Below, piece by piece: positions 1-9,044 of a DNA stretch of 64,000 nucleotides (its first letter is position 1; each line of letters opens with the position of its first letter). The notes under the pieces were generated by a model. It did not search any database. It saw only the letters and a list, made by a program, of their open reading frames with translations, and had not been told where the DNA came from. This DNA comes from Fibrella rubiginis (GTDB lineage: Bacteria > Bacteroidota > Bacteroidia > Cytophagales > Spirosomataceae), in the NCBI RefSeq assembly GCF_017353185.1, contig NZ_JAFMYV010000004.1:124001-188000 (forward strand). The letters run 5' to 3'. Made by a program: the position numbers and the translations under genes.

Positions 1-139
1 AGCCCGCAAAGGCGAGATAGTAGGTTGAATCGGGGCTGGTGAACTGGTTGGGATTAACGTAGCTCAACCCACCAATCAGCCCGGCCACTAGCAGCCAGAT
101 AGCGAGAAGCAGCAGGTCGTCTTTAGTAGGTTTGGGCAT
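1..139 (-). CDS. N-terminus of a membrane protein (partial, runs off the left edge)
   Basis: The first 46 codons of a minus-strand gene begin with ATG at 139 and stay open to the window edge. They encode a short polar start (MPKPTKDD), one strongly hydrophobic helix (about residues 9-27) and then a segment containing SPDSTYYLAFAG. An N-terminal membrane helix followed by a loop with an acidic residue is common in GT-C type membrane glycosyltransferases, so such a function is possible, but too little is visible to assign one. The start lies just beyond the large inverted repeat at 157-357. Confidence 0.6.
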   Translation of the reverse strand, partial: MPKPTKDDLLLLAIWLLVAGLIGGLSYVNPNQFTSPDSTYYLAFAG

Positions 140-156
140 TTTTTTAGCTGGATGTA

Positions 157-357
157 GTGGGGGTGTGGCTGTGGTGGGGTGTGGCTTCGCGTAGTAGTGT
201 GGCTACGCGCTCTAAGCCCTTCGACAGGCTCAGGGTGACGGCGACGTTGAATTAACTCGAGAAGATTGTTCTATTGGCCTGTCACCCTGAGCCTGTCGAA
301 GGGCCTAGAGCGCGTAGCCTAGAGCGCGAAGCCACACCCCACCACAGCCACACCCTA
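157..357. repeat. About 200-bp inverted repeat, REP-like family A, copy 1
   Basis: The left arm (about 157-239) and right arm (about 281-357) are near-complementary around a loop at 240-280. The loop-proximal 33 bp of each arm (207-239 and 281-313) hold the word CCTTCGACAGGCTCAGGGTG or its complement, and the outer arm holds GCTTCGCG and GCTACGCG words. Copies 2 and 3 are at 8901-9036 and 13922-14109. It lies between two minus-strand genes and could act as a terminator or stabiliser of the 3' end of whichever mRNA covers it. Confidence 0.9.
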
Positions 358-379
358 CCACAGCCACCTCTAAGCCCCC

Positions 380-3300
380 CTACCGCGTCACCATAATGCG
401 CCCTGTCAGGTTCGATTTGGTGCCATCAGCAAATGGCACCTGTCCGGGAATGTCGAGGCGGTAGAGGTAGATGCCGTTCGGCAGGCGACCGTCGCCGCTG
501 GTACCATCCCAGTAAAATTCATTGGTGCCAACGACAACAGGCTGGCTAAGCGTGCGGAGTTCGCGGCCCGTGATGTCGAAGATCCGTAGCGTGGCGGGGG
601 CTGTAGGTGCCTGGGCACCCGTCAGCGTATAGCGCAGTACCGTGCTGGTAACGAGCGGGTTAGGCGACACAGCCAAACCAGACAACGTCGACTCACCTTT
701 CACCTGAAACCGGATGGCGTAGGGCTGGGCGCGGTTCCCGCTGAGATCGCTGCCATACACCTCCAGCGTGTACGCCCCGTCGGGCAGGGGCTGCGCGGGG
801 CGGTAAGTAAGCGCGAATTTTCCACCCACAGCCGACCATGACGCCGTGGCCGACGAGAGGGGCAGTTTGTCGAACGGGCAGGGCTGACCCGCGCAGGGGC
901 GTTGCAGGTACAGTTCCAGACCGCTGGGGTCGGTGCGCAGAAGCTTGGTATTTTCGTCGGCCACCAGCACCTGAATCTGGGGTTGTGGGGCCACGTAGGC
1001 TTCGTTCTGAATCCGCCGCCCGTCGAATGATACTTCTACCACCGGGGGCGTATTGTCCACGTCGAACGGCAGGTTTGCCACTTGCCCATCACTCTTGATT
1101 TGCAGCGTATTGTTGTCCACGCGCTCTTCATCCAGCTGACTGTCGGCGTTGGCGAACAAGTCGAAATAGGTGTCGGTCAGGCGGGCTACCTTCAGTTTCA
1201 CGCGCAATGTATCGGCATAAGCTGAGGCATTCATGCGCTGCCTGGTTTCGAGCAAAAGCTGCCCGTTGGCGGCGTATTGGCGTATTCTGACGTCGGGGCG
1301 GATACCCGTGCCCCGGCCCAAGTTAATCGAAACAGCCTGGATCATAACCGAGTCTTTCACGGTTTTTACAGCTACGCCTTTGTCGGAAAAAGTAAGGTCG
1401 GGTTTGGCAAACGGAAACAACCGCACAGCCGGGTCGCCCTGAAGGGTGATCTCTTCGGCAGCAGCCTTATCGAACACCGACGTGTTGGCAGCCATGTACC
1501 GACCAATGGCTTCGACCTGAATTTCGCCGAAGGTTTTGGCCTGATACAGGCTGTCGGCCATCACGGCGTAGAGGTTGTCGGAGTAGGTTTTCAGGGCACT
1601 GGCAAAACCGTTGTGGGTGTGGGCCAGGCCTAAAATCGCGCCCCGGTCGGGTGTGAGCACCCAGTCGGTTACGAAGGTTTTTGGGCCAAAATAGAAGTTG
1701 CCCGACGCGCAGCCATTGGCTAACAGCAGGGGATACAGGCCTTTGTTGCGGTAGCCCAGCCGGTCGTTGCTGACGTAGCCAATGTCAATATCGGAGATGT
1801 CGAGGCTGGAGTGGCCGAACATGGAAATGATGCCCAGCCCCCGGTTCACCTGGGTCGTCACCGAAATAGCCTCGGTGGGGTCATCGGTTTGCTTCGAGAC
1901 CGTTTCCACGTTGGCACAGACGTATTTAGCTGTAATGCTCCGCCCAAACTCGTCCACAAATGCCCGGAACAGGCTTAGTTCATAAGCCGATTTGCCCCCG
2001 CTGAGGTGCAACATCTGCTTCCGCCAGGCAGCGGTGGCGGGCGCGGCTTCGTGCTCTTTTACTTTGTTTAAATAGTCAAGCACTTGTCGGGGTCGCGTCA
2101 CGTTGAGCCGCCCAACCGACAGGGCCGGTACGTAGGGTGCCTTGCCATTCAGTCCCGTCACCAGGGCCAGGTCAGACCCCGGCCAGCCGCCGCTGGGAAT
2201 CATATCGAGGGTGTCGGCATTAGCCAGTCGGCGTACCCCCTGCGGATCGCGCGACCGGCCAACCAGCAGCAGGTGTTTAGCGTTGCCATTGCTGGTCAGA
2301 TAATCGACCATGCGCCGGATGGCCAGTGGTGAGCGTTCGCCATAACCAAACTGATTGTATACCTGGTGAATGTTCAGGGTCAGGGTATCATGACTTCCGC
2401 CGGCCTTCGAAGCGCGGTAGGCGGCGTATGCCTGCACAGCATCGGGCGAGTCGGCTATGGGCGTGCGGGCCATGGGGTGGGCTACGATGATGAAGCTGGC
2501 TTTGGCGGGATTAATAGGCCGAAAAGCAACCAATCTCACGGAAGGCACGGGCAATATCACGCTGGTTAGCAGCAATTTACGCCCTATAGTAGCCTCGCGC
2601 ACCACGCTCGAAAAGGTGCCGTTCACCAGCGTTCCCGACAGCAACGATGTCTGGCCGGGTGTGGTAACGTCATACACGCGGGTGTTGGCCGCCACGTTGG
2701 TCAGTCGTAGCAACGCCCGTCCACCCGGTGCCGGATTCAACCGAAACTCGCGGTACGTTTCGCCAGCCATGCTAAGGGTGTGGGGGTAAACGGCCCGCAG
2801 ATACGCCATCGACACTTCGTCGTTTTCATTCTGCGGACTCAGCGCACAGACCACCCGCCCCCCATCAGCCACGTCGCTCGCCAATAGCGGCACGGTCAGG
2901 GTGTAGGGATCGTAATTCTGGCTTTGAATGGGTTCCAGAATGCGCGGACTACCGCCGGGGCCAACCTGCACGTTGACGGTATGCGCCGCGGGCGTCCGAC
3001 CAATTAATTGTGTGATCAACGTGGGCTGGGCCAGTGTGGTACTCAGCACGTTGGTGAGCGTAATAGCCTGTGCGTAGCTCGTTTTAGGTCTGATGCTATT
3101 GCCCATCCAACCCTCCCCTACGTCGTAGGGCGACAGGATAGCGCCATTGCCGTACCAGGCTCCCAGCGGGTAGATATTGCCCGCCGGGTAGGAGTCGTTG
3201 AAATAGCGTAGTTCTTCCGCCCACACATACGGTTCGGGGGATAGTGCCGACGTACCCGTTCCCGCGTCCAGATCAGTATAGCGGACCATACGTTTCCCCC

Positions 3301-3721
3301 CCTGCGCATCGAGGCGGGTGGTTAGGAAAAAGGCGGTGCTGTCGGAATAGAGGCTGTAATAGGGGTTGGGCTGCGCCGAGGCCGGGCGGTAGAGCGTGGA
3401 GTCCTGCACACCATCATTACCCCGGCCCAGAAACTCGACATAGTCTGTGGCATCGAACTTACCGTCGGACTCACCTTCCACCCAAATAGCCTGTTCGGTG
3501 CCCCGGTGAAAGAGTTGCAGCTTTTGGGGATCGAGGTTTGTTACGGGCAGGCCGGCCTTTTGCAAATCGCTGTAAGTGAGGCGATAGAGGCCTTTTTGGG
3601 CAATGGGTATTCTGTAGTATGTCTGCTGTGGGTTGATCCATTCGTTGCCAAAGACCACCTTTTGGGCCTGGGCAACGGAACCGGATAGTAGCAGAAAGAA
3701 CAGGTAAACATATAGTCTCAT
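380..3721 (-). CDS. C25 (gingipain-fold) cysteine peptidase, PorU/PorU2-type T9SS sortase candidate
   Basis: This 1113-residue exported protein has a signal peptide (residues 1-19, ending AQA). The peptidase C25 fold is recognisable from the catalytic pair: His637 in FGHSS and Cys671 in NGCASG. The N-terminal 200 residues (NEWINPQQTYYR...) look like the domain that precedes the protease in PorU-like proteins. A CARDB-like region (about 780-900) follows, and the last 80 residues resemble a FlgD-like or T9SS C-terminal domain (SPNPLVTSTVLRY, NGIYLYRLD). In Bacteroidota, PorU removes C-terminal signals from T9SS cargo at the cell surface and attaches A-LPS; PorU2 is its less studied relative. 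The length fits both. A secreted C25 protease that is itself T9SS cargo is the alternative. No other T9SS gene is visible in this window. Confidence 0.8.
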   Translation of the reverse strand: MRLYVYLFFLLLSGSVAQAQKVVFGNEWINPQQTYYRIPIAQKGLYRLTYSDLQKAGLPVTNLDPQKLQLFHRGTEQAIWVEGESDGKFDATDYVEFLGRGNDGVQDSTLYRPASAQPNPYYSLYSDSTAFFLTTRLDAQGGKRMVRYTDLDAGTGTSALSPEPYVWAEELRYFNDSYPAGNIYPLGAWYGNGAILSPYDVGEGWMGNSIRPKTSYAQAITLTNVLSTTLAQPTLITQLIGRTPAAHTVNVQVGPGGSPRILEPIQSQNYDPYTLTVPLLASDVADGGRVVCALSPQNENDEVSMAYLRAVYPHTLSMAGETYREFRLNPAPGGRALLRLTNVAANTRVYDVTTPGQTSLLSGTLVNGTFSSVVREATIGRKLLLTSVILPVPSVRLVAFRPINPAKASFIIVAHPMARTPIADSPDAVQAYAAYRASKAGGSHDTLTLNIHQVYNQFGYGERSPLAIRRMVDYLTSNGNAKHLLLVGRSRDPQGVRRLANADTLDMIPSGGWPGSDLALVTGLNGKAPYVPALSVGRLNVTRPRQVLDYLNKVKEHEAAPATAAWRKQMLHLSGGKSAYELSLFRAFVDEFGRSITAKYVCANVETVSKQTDDPTEAISVTTQVNRGLGIISMFGHSSLDISDIDIGYVSNDRLGYRNKGLYPLLLANGCASGNFYFGPKTFVTDWVLTPDRGAILGLAHTHNGFASALKTYSDNLYAVMADSLYQAKTFGEIQVEAIGRYMAANTSVFDKAAAEEITLQGDPAVRLFPFAKPDLTFSDKGVAVKTVKDSVMIQAVSINLGRGTGIRPDVRIRQYAANGQLLLETRQRMNASAYADTLRVKLKVARLTDTYFDLFANADSQLDEERVDNNTLQIKSDGQVANLPFDVDNTPPVVEVSFDGRRIQNEAYVAPQPQIQVLVADENTKLLRTDPSGLELYLQRPCAGQPCPFDKLPLSSATASWSAVGGKFALTYRPAQPLPDGAYTLEVYGSDLSGNRAQPYAIRFQVKGESTLSGLAVSPNPLVTSTVLRYTLTGAQAPTAPATLRIFDITGRELRTLSQPVVVGTNEFYWDGTSGDGRLPNGIYLYRLDIPGQVPFADGTKSNLTGRIMVTR

Positions 3722-3899
3722 ACGGTGGCTTTAAAAACAGCAACAAGTTACGAGTACTGATTGACGAAGCATGAATGACGACATACGATTTATTGCGGTA
3801 CACCATACGTATCTCAATTCGCTCCACCAAAACGCCTACTGCAATTATGCCATTTGTATAGTGTATATTTACCATCATTAACATCAACCGACTTGCGCC

Positions 3900-4418
3900 A
3901 TGCACGTTGTCTTACCCGTTACCAACCTAATACGGCAGGCCCGGCAGGGGGTTCTCCGCCGTCGGGTTGATGAGGTGGCCCGATTAGTTGGGCTAACCGA
4001 TAAAGAAATGGCCCATATACTGAATATGTCGGTCAGGGGACTGCATGGTAAAGCAGCAACCGACTTTCTCAGCCTGGCTGCCAGCGAACGTCTGTTATTG
4101 TTGGAGCGGCTGGTGCAACATGGTTTAGCTGTCTTCGACAACCGAGCCGATCTGCTCGGTCGCTGGCTCCGCACGCCGCTGGCCGAATTGGCGTACCGCG
4201 AAGGACTTGACGAGTCAACCGATACACCCGCGCCACTATCCATTCGAGAAATGGGCAGCTTTGCCGAACCCGCTGCCCGCTATATGGTTGCCGGCGAACA
4301 AGTAAACTCCCCCTCGAAACTAGTACCGCAATCGCCTCTTGCCGTGCTGGATACCGTGTCGGGGTTTTCGCTGGCCGACGACGTGCTGGGCCGCATTGAA
4401 TGGGGTATAGTCGGATAA
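3900..4418 (+). CDS. Xre/MbcA/ParS-type antitoxin (DUF2384)
   Basis: A 172-residue protein with a Xre-like helix-turn-helix at about residues 22-60 (RVDEVARLVGLTDKEMAHIL) and a C-terminal DUF2384 segment at about 144-171 (SPLAVLDTVSGF...VLGRIEWGI). In this antitoxin family the C-terminal tail blocks the partner RES-domain toxin, and the HTH autoregulates the operon. The toxin gene starts 6 bp downstream, the standard antitoxin-first order. The ATG at 3900 is the first in frame. An AT-rich stretch just upstream (TATATTTA near 3866) is a plausible but imperfect promoter box. Confidence 0.92.
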   Translation: MHVVLPVTNLIRQARQGVLRRRVDEVARLVGLTDKEMAHILNMSVRGLHGKAATDFLSLAASERLLLLERLVQHGLAVFDNRADLLGRWLRTPLAELAYREGLDESTDTPAPLSIREMGSFAEPAARYMVAGEQVNSPSKLVPQSPLAVLDTVSGFSLADDVLGRIEWGIVG

Positions 4419-4424
4419 GCCGGG

Positions 4425-4895
4425 ATGGACGTTTATCGAATTAATAAAGAACCTTGGCACACTGACCCGTTATCTGTTGTTGGGAGTCACAAGTTTGGCG
4501 GACGCTGGAATCCTAAGGGCACAGGTATTTTATATACGAGTCGCACACCCGAACTGGCTCTGCTGGAAACCCTGGTCCACTTGCCGCCAATCACATTAGC
4601 CGAACTGCCCCAACTCTGGTTGAGTACCATTCGCCTACCTGACGATGTACCCGACGCAGTTTTCTGGCTCGACCCTACCTTGATGCCCGCACACTGGAAG
4701 TCCTCCAGTACACTAGCCGATACGCCATTCATACTGAATGAGTGGATACAGCAGCCGTTCTGCCTGGCATTGGGGGTCCCTTCCGTTATTCTAAACATGT
4801 CTTATAACCTGTTGCTGAATCCGCTTCACCCGGCTTTTGCGCATGTCAAGGTGATGAGTCAGGTGGCTATCCAGATTGATGCCCGATTATGGTGA
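4425..4895 (+). CDS. RES-domain toxin (NAD+-degrading)
   Basis: A 156-residue RES-domain protein. Expected family features are present: Arg5 near the start (VYRI), GGRWNPKG at 25-32 with Arg27, Tyr37 in ILYTS, and Glu48 in LALLETLVH. RES toxins of the MbcT/ParT type consume NAD+ (phosphorolysis or ADP-ribosyl transfer) and arrest growth unless bound by their DUF2384 antitoxin, which is encoded directly upstream. Length and gene order are typical, so the pair looks intact. Its stop is about 75 bp before the promoter of the padR gene, so the two units are probably transcribed separately. Confidence 0.93.
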   Translation: MDVYRINKEPWHTDPLSVVGSHKFGGRWNPKGTGILYTSRTPELALLETLVHLPPITLAELPQLWLSTIRLPDDVPDAVFWLDPTLMPAHWKSSSTLADTPFILNEWIQQPFCLALGVPSVILNMSYNLLLNPLHPAFAHVKVMSQVAIQIDARLW

Positions 4896-4969
4896 ACGGA
4901 TTTATCCCCCACTCCACCCGTCATTTTTACCATTTATCCAACAAATGGACATCTTTATGTGTAGGTACC

Positions 4970-5000
4970 TTGCATCACAAAGTACCTTATGCTACATTTG
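4970..5000 (+). promoter_or_regulatory. Bacteroidota-type promoter of padR-pspC
   Basis: TTG at 4970-4972 and TACATTTG at 4993-5000 are separated by 20 bp, matching the housekeeping consensus TTG-N17-23-TAnnTTTG of Bacteroidota. The padR start codon at 5036 follows about 35 nt after the box. This is the best full match to both elements in the window. Confidence 0.75.
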
Positions 5001-5035
5001 ACACATCGGTTTTGACCTATGACCCCATACGGATT

Positions 5036-5518
5036 ATGAACATCGAAAACGCGCAGGTCCAGATGCGCAAAGGCATACTGGAATTCTGTATTTTACACAT
5101 CATCTCGCGGGGTGAAATTTATGCCTCCGATATGCTCGACGAGCTAACCTCGGCCCGAATCATGGTGGTTGAAGGTACGCTCTACCCCCTGCTCACGCGG
5201 CTTAAAAACGCCGGCCTGCTCGACTACAAATGGGTAGAGTCAACGTCGGGACCGCCGCGCAAATACTACGTGCTCACCGAGTTGGGCCGCAACTCGCTCG
5301 ACGCCCTCGACGAAACGTGGCAGGAACTATCTGAATCGGTCGACCAGATTGTGAGCCACACCCGCCAGAACGGCCATGCCACCAGTACCCCCGCGCAAGT
5401 GTCGGTGGTGGTGCAGCCCGCGCCCAAAGCCGAACCCGCCGCCGGGCCAACTCCCGACAAACCAGCCGATTCTTCATCCGTCGATATTGTAGTGCCTCAA
5501 CCTAAGCAAGACCAATAA
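5036..5518 (+). CDS. PadR-family transcriptional regulator
   Basis: A 160-residue protein starting MNIENAQVQMRKG. A PadR winged helix spans about residues 5-95: LEFCILHIISRGEIYASDM, VVEGTLYPLLTRL (the recognition-helix region) and PRKYYVLTELG (the wing). The C-terminal 50 residues are Pro/Ala/Gln-rich and probably disordered. An in-frame extension up to 4889 exists, but it would cross the promoter at 4970-5000, so the ATG at 5036 is chosen. The pspC-like gene begins 14 bp downstream, so PadR probably controls that envelope protein. PadR-PspC pairs of this kind are common in Bacteroidota. Confidence 0.92.
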   Translation: MNIENAQVQMRKGILEFCILHIISRGEIYASDMLDELTSARIMVVEGTLYPLLTRLKNAGLLDYKWVESTSGPPRKYYVLTELGRNSLDALDETWQELSESVDQIVSHTRQNGHATSTPAQVSVVVQPAPKAEPAAGPTPDKPADSSSVDIVVPQPKQDQ

Positions 5519-5532
5519 CCTCCCCAACGATC

Positions 5533-8136
5533 ATGAAAAAGACCATCAGCATCAACATCAGTGGGGTAATATTCCACATTGAAGAAGATGGCTACGAGAA
5601 GCTTAAGGGCTATCTGTCGTCTATTCAGCAGTATTTTTCAACCTACGAGGACAGCCAGGAAATTGTAACGGATATTGAGAACCGCATTGCCGAAAAGCTA
5701 CTCAAAACCCTCAAAGGCGACGATAAAATTCCTGCCCGACAGGCCGTTACCATTGAAGATATCAACGGCCTGATTGCCCAGATGGGTACCGTAGCCGACT
5801 TTGAAGCCGTTGATAACGAAGACATTCTGGTAGCCAGCGGCAGCCGGGCTAAAACAACGACGGCCTCCTCAACCAGTCAACCCCGCATTGGCACCACCCG
5901 GGCGGGCGCGTATGGCAGCGGGCCGGGCGCGGGCCAAACCACCGATGGCAGTAGTGCCGGAAGTAGCAACGCTGATTACGACCCCAGCACGGGCAAAGCG
6001 CAGACTGCCTACGACTACAATGGCCGCAAACTAGCCCGCGATCTGCGCCACAAAACGCTGGGTGGCGTGGCAGCAGGACTGGCCCATTATTTCCGCATCG
6101 ACCCCGTCTGGATGCGCGTGCTCCTGATCGGTCTGGTCATTGGTTTTCCAGCCCTGGGCGGTGCGCTGCACGGTAGCGAAGATTTCTTCGGGTCGCTCTC
6201 CGGCATCACGGTGCTTGTCTATATAATGCTCTGGATTTCCCTGCCCGGCGTGACCACGCTGGAAGAAGAAAAAGGCATTAAGAAATTCTACCGCAACCCC
6301 GACAACAAAGTACTTGGCGGGGTGGCATCCGGTCTGGCCGTTTATTTTGGTCTGGACACCGGCGTGGTGCGGTTTGCCATGGTAGCCAGTGTCTTTTTAT
6401 TCGGCTTTGGTGTGCTGGCCTACATCATTGTCTGGATGGTGGCCCCGGAAGCCCGTACACTCACTCAGAAGATGGAAATGGCGGGACAACCCATCACGCT
6501 CAGCAACATCGAACATAGCGTAAAAAGTAACCTCAACATTTCGGAAACGGCCCCAGAGGGTGGTTTTACGCAGTTGCTGCTGTTTCCCTTCCGGGCCATT
6601 GCCGCCATTTTTCAGGCCATCGGCCGGCTGCTGGGCGGCACACTCAGCGGGTTGGGCAACGTGCTACGCATCCTGTTTGGGCTTACCATGCTGTGCATGG
6701 GCGTTGGTTTCATGATCACCTGTCTTGTGTTTCTGGGCTTTGGGGTAGGCATCATCAACGGGGTACATGTCGGCCCCGGCGATGATCCGGTCTGGACGTC
6801 GCTGCTACGCGAAGATGGCAATTTCATAACGTTGCTGGCGGCATTTGGGGTCGGTTTTCTGCCCAGCCTGGGCCTGGCGCTAACCGGTCTGCTGGTGATG
6901 ACGCGTAAGGCATTGATCAGCAGCAGCGCAGGTCTGAGTCTGTTGGGGGCCTGGGTATTGTGCGGTGTGATCTTGGCCGTAACGGTGCCACAGGTGGTCA
7001 GTGAGTTTAGCAAGAACGGCACCGCCGAAGTAACGCAGGTGATTAACCCGACAGGTACGCCCACGTTTGTGATGGACAATGCCGATGATGACAATAATTT
7101 CCGGCCCAACATCGAGCTTCAGGGTTACACTGGCAACGAAATCAAGGTTGTCACGCTCGCTTCGGCCCGCGGAAGCAGTCGCCGGGAGGCGCAATCGCAG
7201 GCGCAACTAATTCAATATAAGCCTGTTGTTACCGACTCACTGGTGAAATTCAGCCGTGAATTTCTGCTACCCGACAACGCTAAATTCCGGGGGCAGCACG
7301 TGAACGTAACGGTCTATATTCCCTACGGACGGCCCTTCCGCCTATCAAACGATGCAGCGCATTTCATCCAGAACCGCTTCGATAACAAGGAGTTCGACAA
7401 CATCGAAAACAAACGGTGGCAGTTTACGTCAACGGGTCTGGTAGGCATCGGCTTCGAGCGGACGCTGGATAAAGAAGATACTAACAACAACGAGAGCGAT
7501 GAGTTGGGCGACACGGACGACGTAGACGTGAACACCGACGGCTCGGAAACGAAGACGCTGGATCTTGGACCAAACCCCAGCGACGGCATACCGCGCTCGG
7601 TGGCTATTGCAGGCAACTTCGCCGTACGTTTTCAGAGAGGCAACCAGCTCAAAGCCGTAGTCGACGGTAACAGTCAGGAAGCACTGGCCAACGTAAGCCA
7701 TACCAACGAAGACGGTACACTGCGCATTGAACAACGGGGCAACGACCAGGGTCAGCGTATGGGCATCACCATTACCCTCCCCTCACTCGAAATCCTGCGG
7801 CTGTCGGGTGGTTCAGAGGCCCGAATGACCGAGTTCGACGCGCTCGATAAACTGACCATCGACCTGTCGGGCGATAGCAAGGCGCTGGTGAAGACGAACG
7901 TGAAAACGCTGGTGGCCGATCAGACCGGGGCATCACAACTTATTCTGCGCGGACAGGCCGATAAGGTAACGGCTGCTCTGTCGGGAGCCAGCAAGCTCAA
8001 CGCCAGACAGATGCGCGTACAAACCGCCGACGTGTCGGCTACAGGGGCCAGCCGGGCCAGCTTCGACGACGTAAAAAACCTGACCAAAAACACCTCCGGC
8101 GCCAGCCGCGTGGACCAACGTAACCGGGAGGATTGA
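5533..8136 (+). CDS. Double-PspC membrane protein with C-terminal GIN (DUF2807) domain
   Basis: An 867-residue multidomain protein. The N-terminal cytoplasmic part (1-100, MKKTISINISGVIFHIEEDGY) precedes a low-complexity linker. PspC domain 1 follows at about 165-243 (TLGGVAAGLAHYF) and PspC domain 2 at about 250-308 (VLGGVASGLAVYFG). Further membrane helices lie at about 345-490. An extracytoplasmic region ends in a beta-helical GIN/DUF2807 domain at about 690-860. PspC proteins sense or support the inner membrane under stress; the GIN domain is predicted to act outside the membrane. It is almost certainly cotranscribed with padR. The double PspC arrangement points to gene-internal duplication. 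Its ligand is unknown. Confidence 0.9.
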   Translation: MKKTISINISGVIFHIEEDGYEKLKGYLSSIQQYFSTYEDSQEIVTDIENRIAEKLLKTLKGDDKIPARQAVTIEDINGLIAQMGTVADFEAVDNEDILVASGSRAKTTTASSTSQPRIGTTRAGAYGSGPGAGQTTDGSSAGSSNADYDPSTGKAQTAYDYNGRKLARDLRHKTLGGVAAGLAHYFRIDPVWMRVLLIGLVIGFPALGGALHGSEDFFGSLSGITVLVYIMLWISLPGVTTLEEEKGIKKFYRNPDNKVLGGVASGLAVYFGLDTGVVRFAMVASVFLFGFGVLAYIIVWMVAPEARTLTQKMEMAGQPITLSNIEHSVKSNLNISETAPEGGFTQLLLFPFRAIAAIFQAIGRLLGGTLSGLGNVLRILFGLTMLCMGVGFMITCLVFLGFGVGIINGVHVGPGDDPVWTSLLREDGNFITLLAAFGVGFLPSLGLALTGLLVMTRKALISSSAGLSLLGAWVLCGVILAVTVPQVVSEFSKNGTAEVTQVINPTGTPTFVMDNADDDNNFRPNIELQGYTGNEIKVVTLASARGSSRREAQSQAQLIQYKPVVTDSLVKFSREFLLPDNAKFRGQHVNVTVYIPYGRPFRLSNDAAHFIQNRFDNKEFDNIENKRWQFTSTGLVGIGFERTLDKEDTNNNESDELGDTDDVDVNTDGSETKTLDLGPNPSDGIPRSVAIAGNFAVRFQRGNQLKAVVDGNSQEALANVSHTNEDGTLRIEQRGNDQGQRMGITITLPSLEILRLSGGSEARMTEFDALDKLTIDLSGDSKALVKTNVKTLVADQTGASQLILRGQADKVTAALSGASKLNARQMRVQTADVSATGASRASFDDVKNLTKNTSGASRVDQRNRED

Positions 8137-8140
8137 GTAT

Positions 8141-8225
8141 CTTTACAGTGATCAGCGAACAGCCATCAGTGATCAATTATCTGTGTTGGCTGTTCGCTGA
8201 TAATTGATCACTGATAACTGTAAAA
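8141..8225. repeat. Intergenic hairpin with heptanucleotide-repeat arms
   Basis: Arms read as degenerate 7-mers (CAGTGAT, CAGCGAA, CAGCCAT, CAATTAT) on the left and their complements on the right, around a short loop near 8183. It fills the gap between the pspC-like gene and the DUF4494 gene. It belongs to the hairpin family described in the findings and may act as a partial terminator or processing site. Confidence 0.85.
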
Positions 8226-8230
8226 GACCC

Positions 8231-8764
8231 ATGCCAACTTGGTTTATCGGCAAAATACGCTACCAACAAACCGACGATTCTGTCGCCGTTGACACCCAAA
8301 AAGACGGTTCGCCGGAAGCACCCAAACAGAAAACCGTCAACGAAACGTACCTCATCGACGCTGTTTCCTATACCGACGCTGAAGCTCGCCTCTACCGCAT
8401 CGTTGCCGACAACACGCCCGATTTTGAGGTTACCGCCATCCGCCCTATGCGCCTGAGCGACGTATTTCACATCGAAGGCGGCGACAACTGGTACAAGTGC
8501 AAAACATTTTACATGACCGAAGACGACAAGGGAAGGCAGAAGAAGATTGTGAGCAATATGCTTATCAACGGAGCCAACCTCCGCGAAGCCCATCAGCGCC
8601 TGACCGACAACCTGAGTCAGATGCTGGTACCCGTTGAAATCACCGATATCAACCTGACGCCCATTTTGGAAGTGGTGCCTTACGAGGCCTTGGAGCCCGA
8701 AATTCCTGCCAACCTGAAACCATTGGCACAAGTACGCGCCGAAGCCGCTGAGGCTGCTGTGTAA
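8231..8764 (+). CDS. DUF4494 domain protein
   Basis: A 177-residue cytosolic protein starting MPTWFIGKIRY. Almost the whole length matches DUF4494, a Bacteroidota-specific family of unknown function (WFIGKIRY, ETYLIDAVSYTDAEARLY, WYKCKTFYMTEDDKG). No signal peptide, membrane helix or catalytic motif is visible. An in-frame ATG at 8204 lies inside the right arm of the upstream hairpin, so the ATG at 8231 is preferred. It may be read from the pspC promoter or from its own. A strong bidirectional terminator follows at 8836-8885. I cannot assign a function. Confidence 0.88.
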   Translation: MPTWFIGKIRYQQTDDSVAVDTQKDGSPEAPKQKTVNETYLIDAVSYTDAEARLYRIVADNTPDFEVTAIRPMRLSDVFHIEGGDNWYKCKTFYMTEDDKGRQKKIVSNMLINGANLREAHQRLTDNLSQMLVPVEITDINLTPILEVVPYEALEPEIPANLKPLAQVRAEAAEAAV

Positions 8765-8835
8765 CGGAGCTTACTGTTTTGTGTTTCTTCCTAATCCCGC
8801 AACGGCGGACCGCTCCTCTCGTCGGGATGAGGAAG

Positions 8836-8885
8836 AAAAATCAAAAAGGGCCACTCCTGCGCAGGAGTGGCCCTTTTTGATTTTT
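8836..8885. terminator. Perfect bidirectional terminator
   Basis: A perfect 25-bp palindrome with no central spacer (arms 8836-8860 and 8861-8885). Its GC-rich centre (GGCCACTCCTGC) is flanked by A and T runs on both sides, so it can end transcription from either strand. It closes the DUF4494 transcript. Confidence 0.93.
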
Positions 8886-8900
8886 ATAATGAATGATTAG

Positions 8901-9036
8901 GGTAGGAGTAGCTTCGCGCTTGTGGCCCTTCGACAGGCTCAGGGTGACAGAAAACTTGAATCAACTCAAGAATCTGTCTTATTGGCCTGTCACCCTGAGC
9001 CTGTCGAAGGGCCACAAGCGCGAAGCTACTCCTACC
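8901..9036. repeat. Inverted repeat, REP-like family A, copy 2 (50-bp perfect arms)
   Basis: Arms 8901-8950 and 8987-9036 are perfectly complementary over 50 bp. They contain GCTTCGCGC followed by CCTTCGACAGGCTCAGGGTG. The loop (8951-8986) contains a small stem CTTGA/TCAAG and resembles the loop of copy 1 (shared TTGAATyAACTC and TATTGGCCT). It sits between convergent transcripts, just past the stop of the dioxygenase gene. Confidence 0.95.
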
Positions 9037-9044
9037 AAAACCCC

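Noticed and set aside
8177..8731. 184-residue open frame on the minus strand
   Set aside because: It is antisense to the DUF4494 gene and begins inside the hairpin; no recognisable features.
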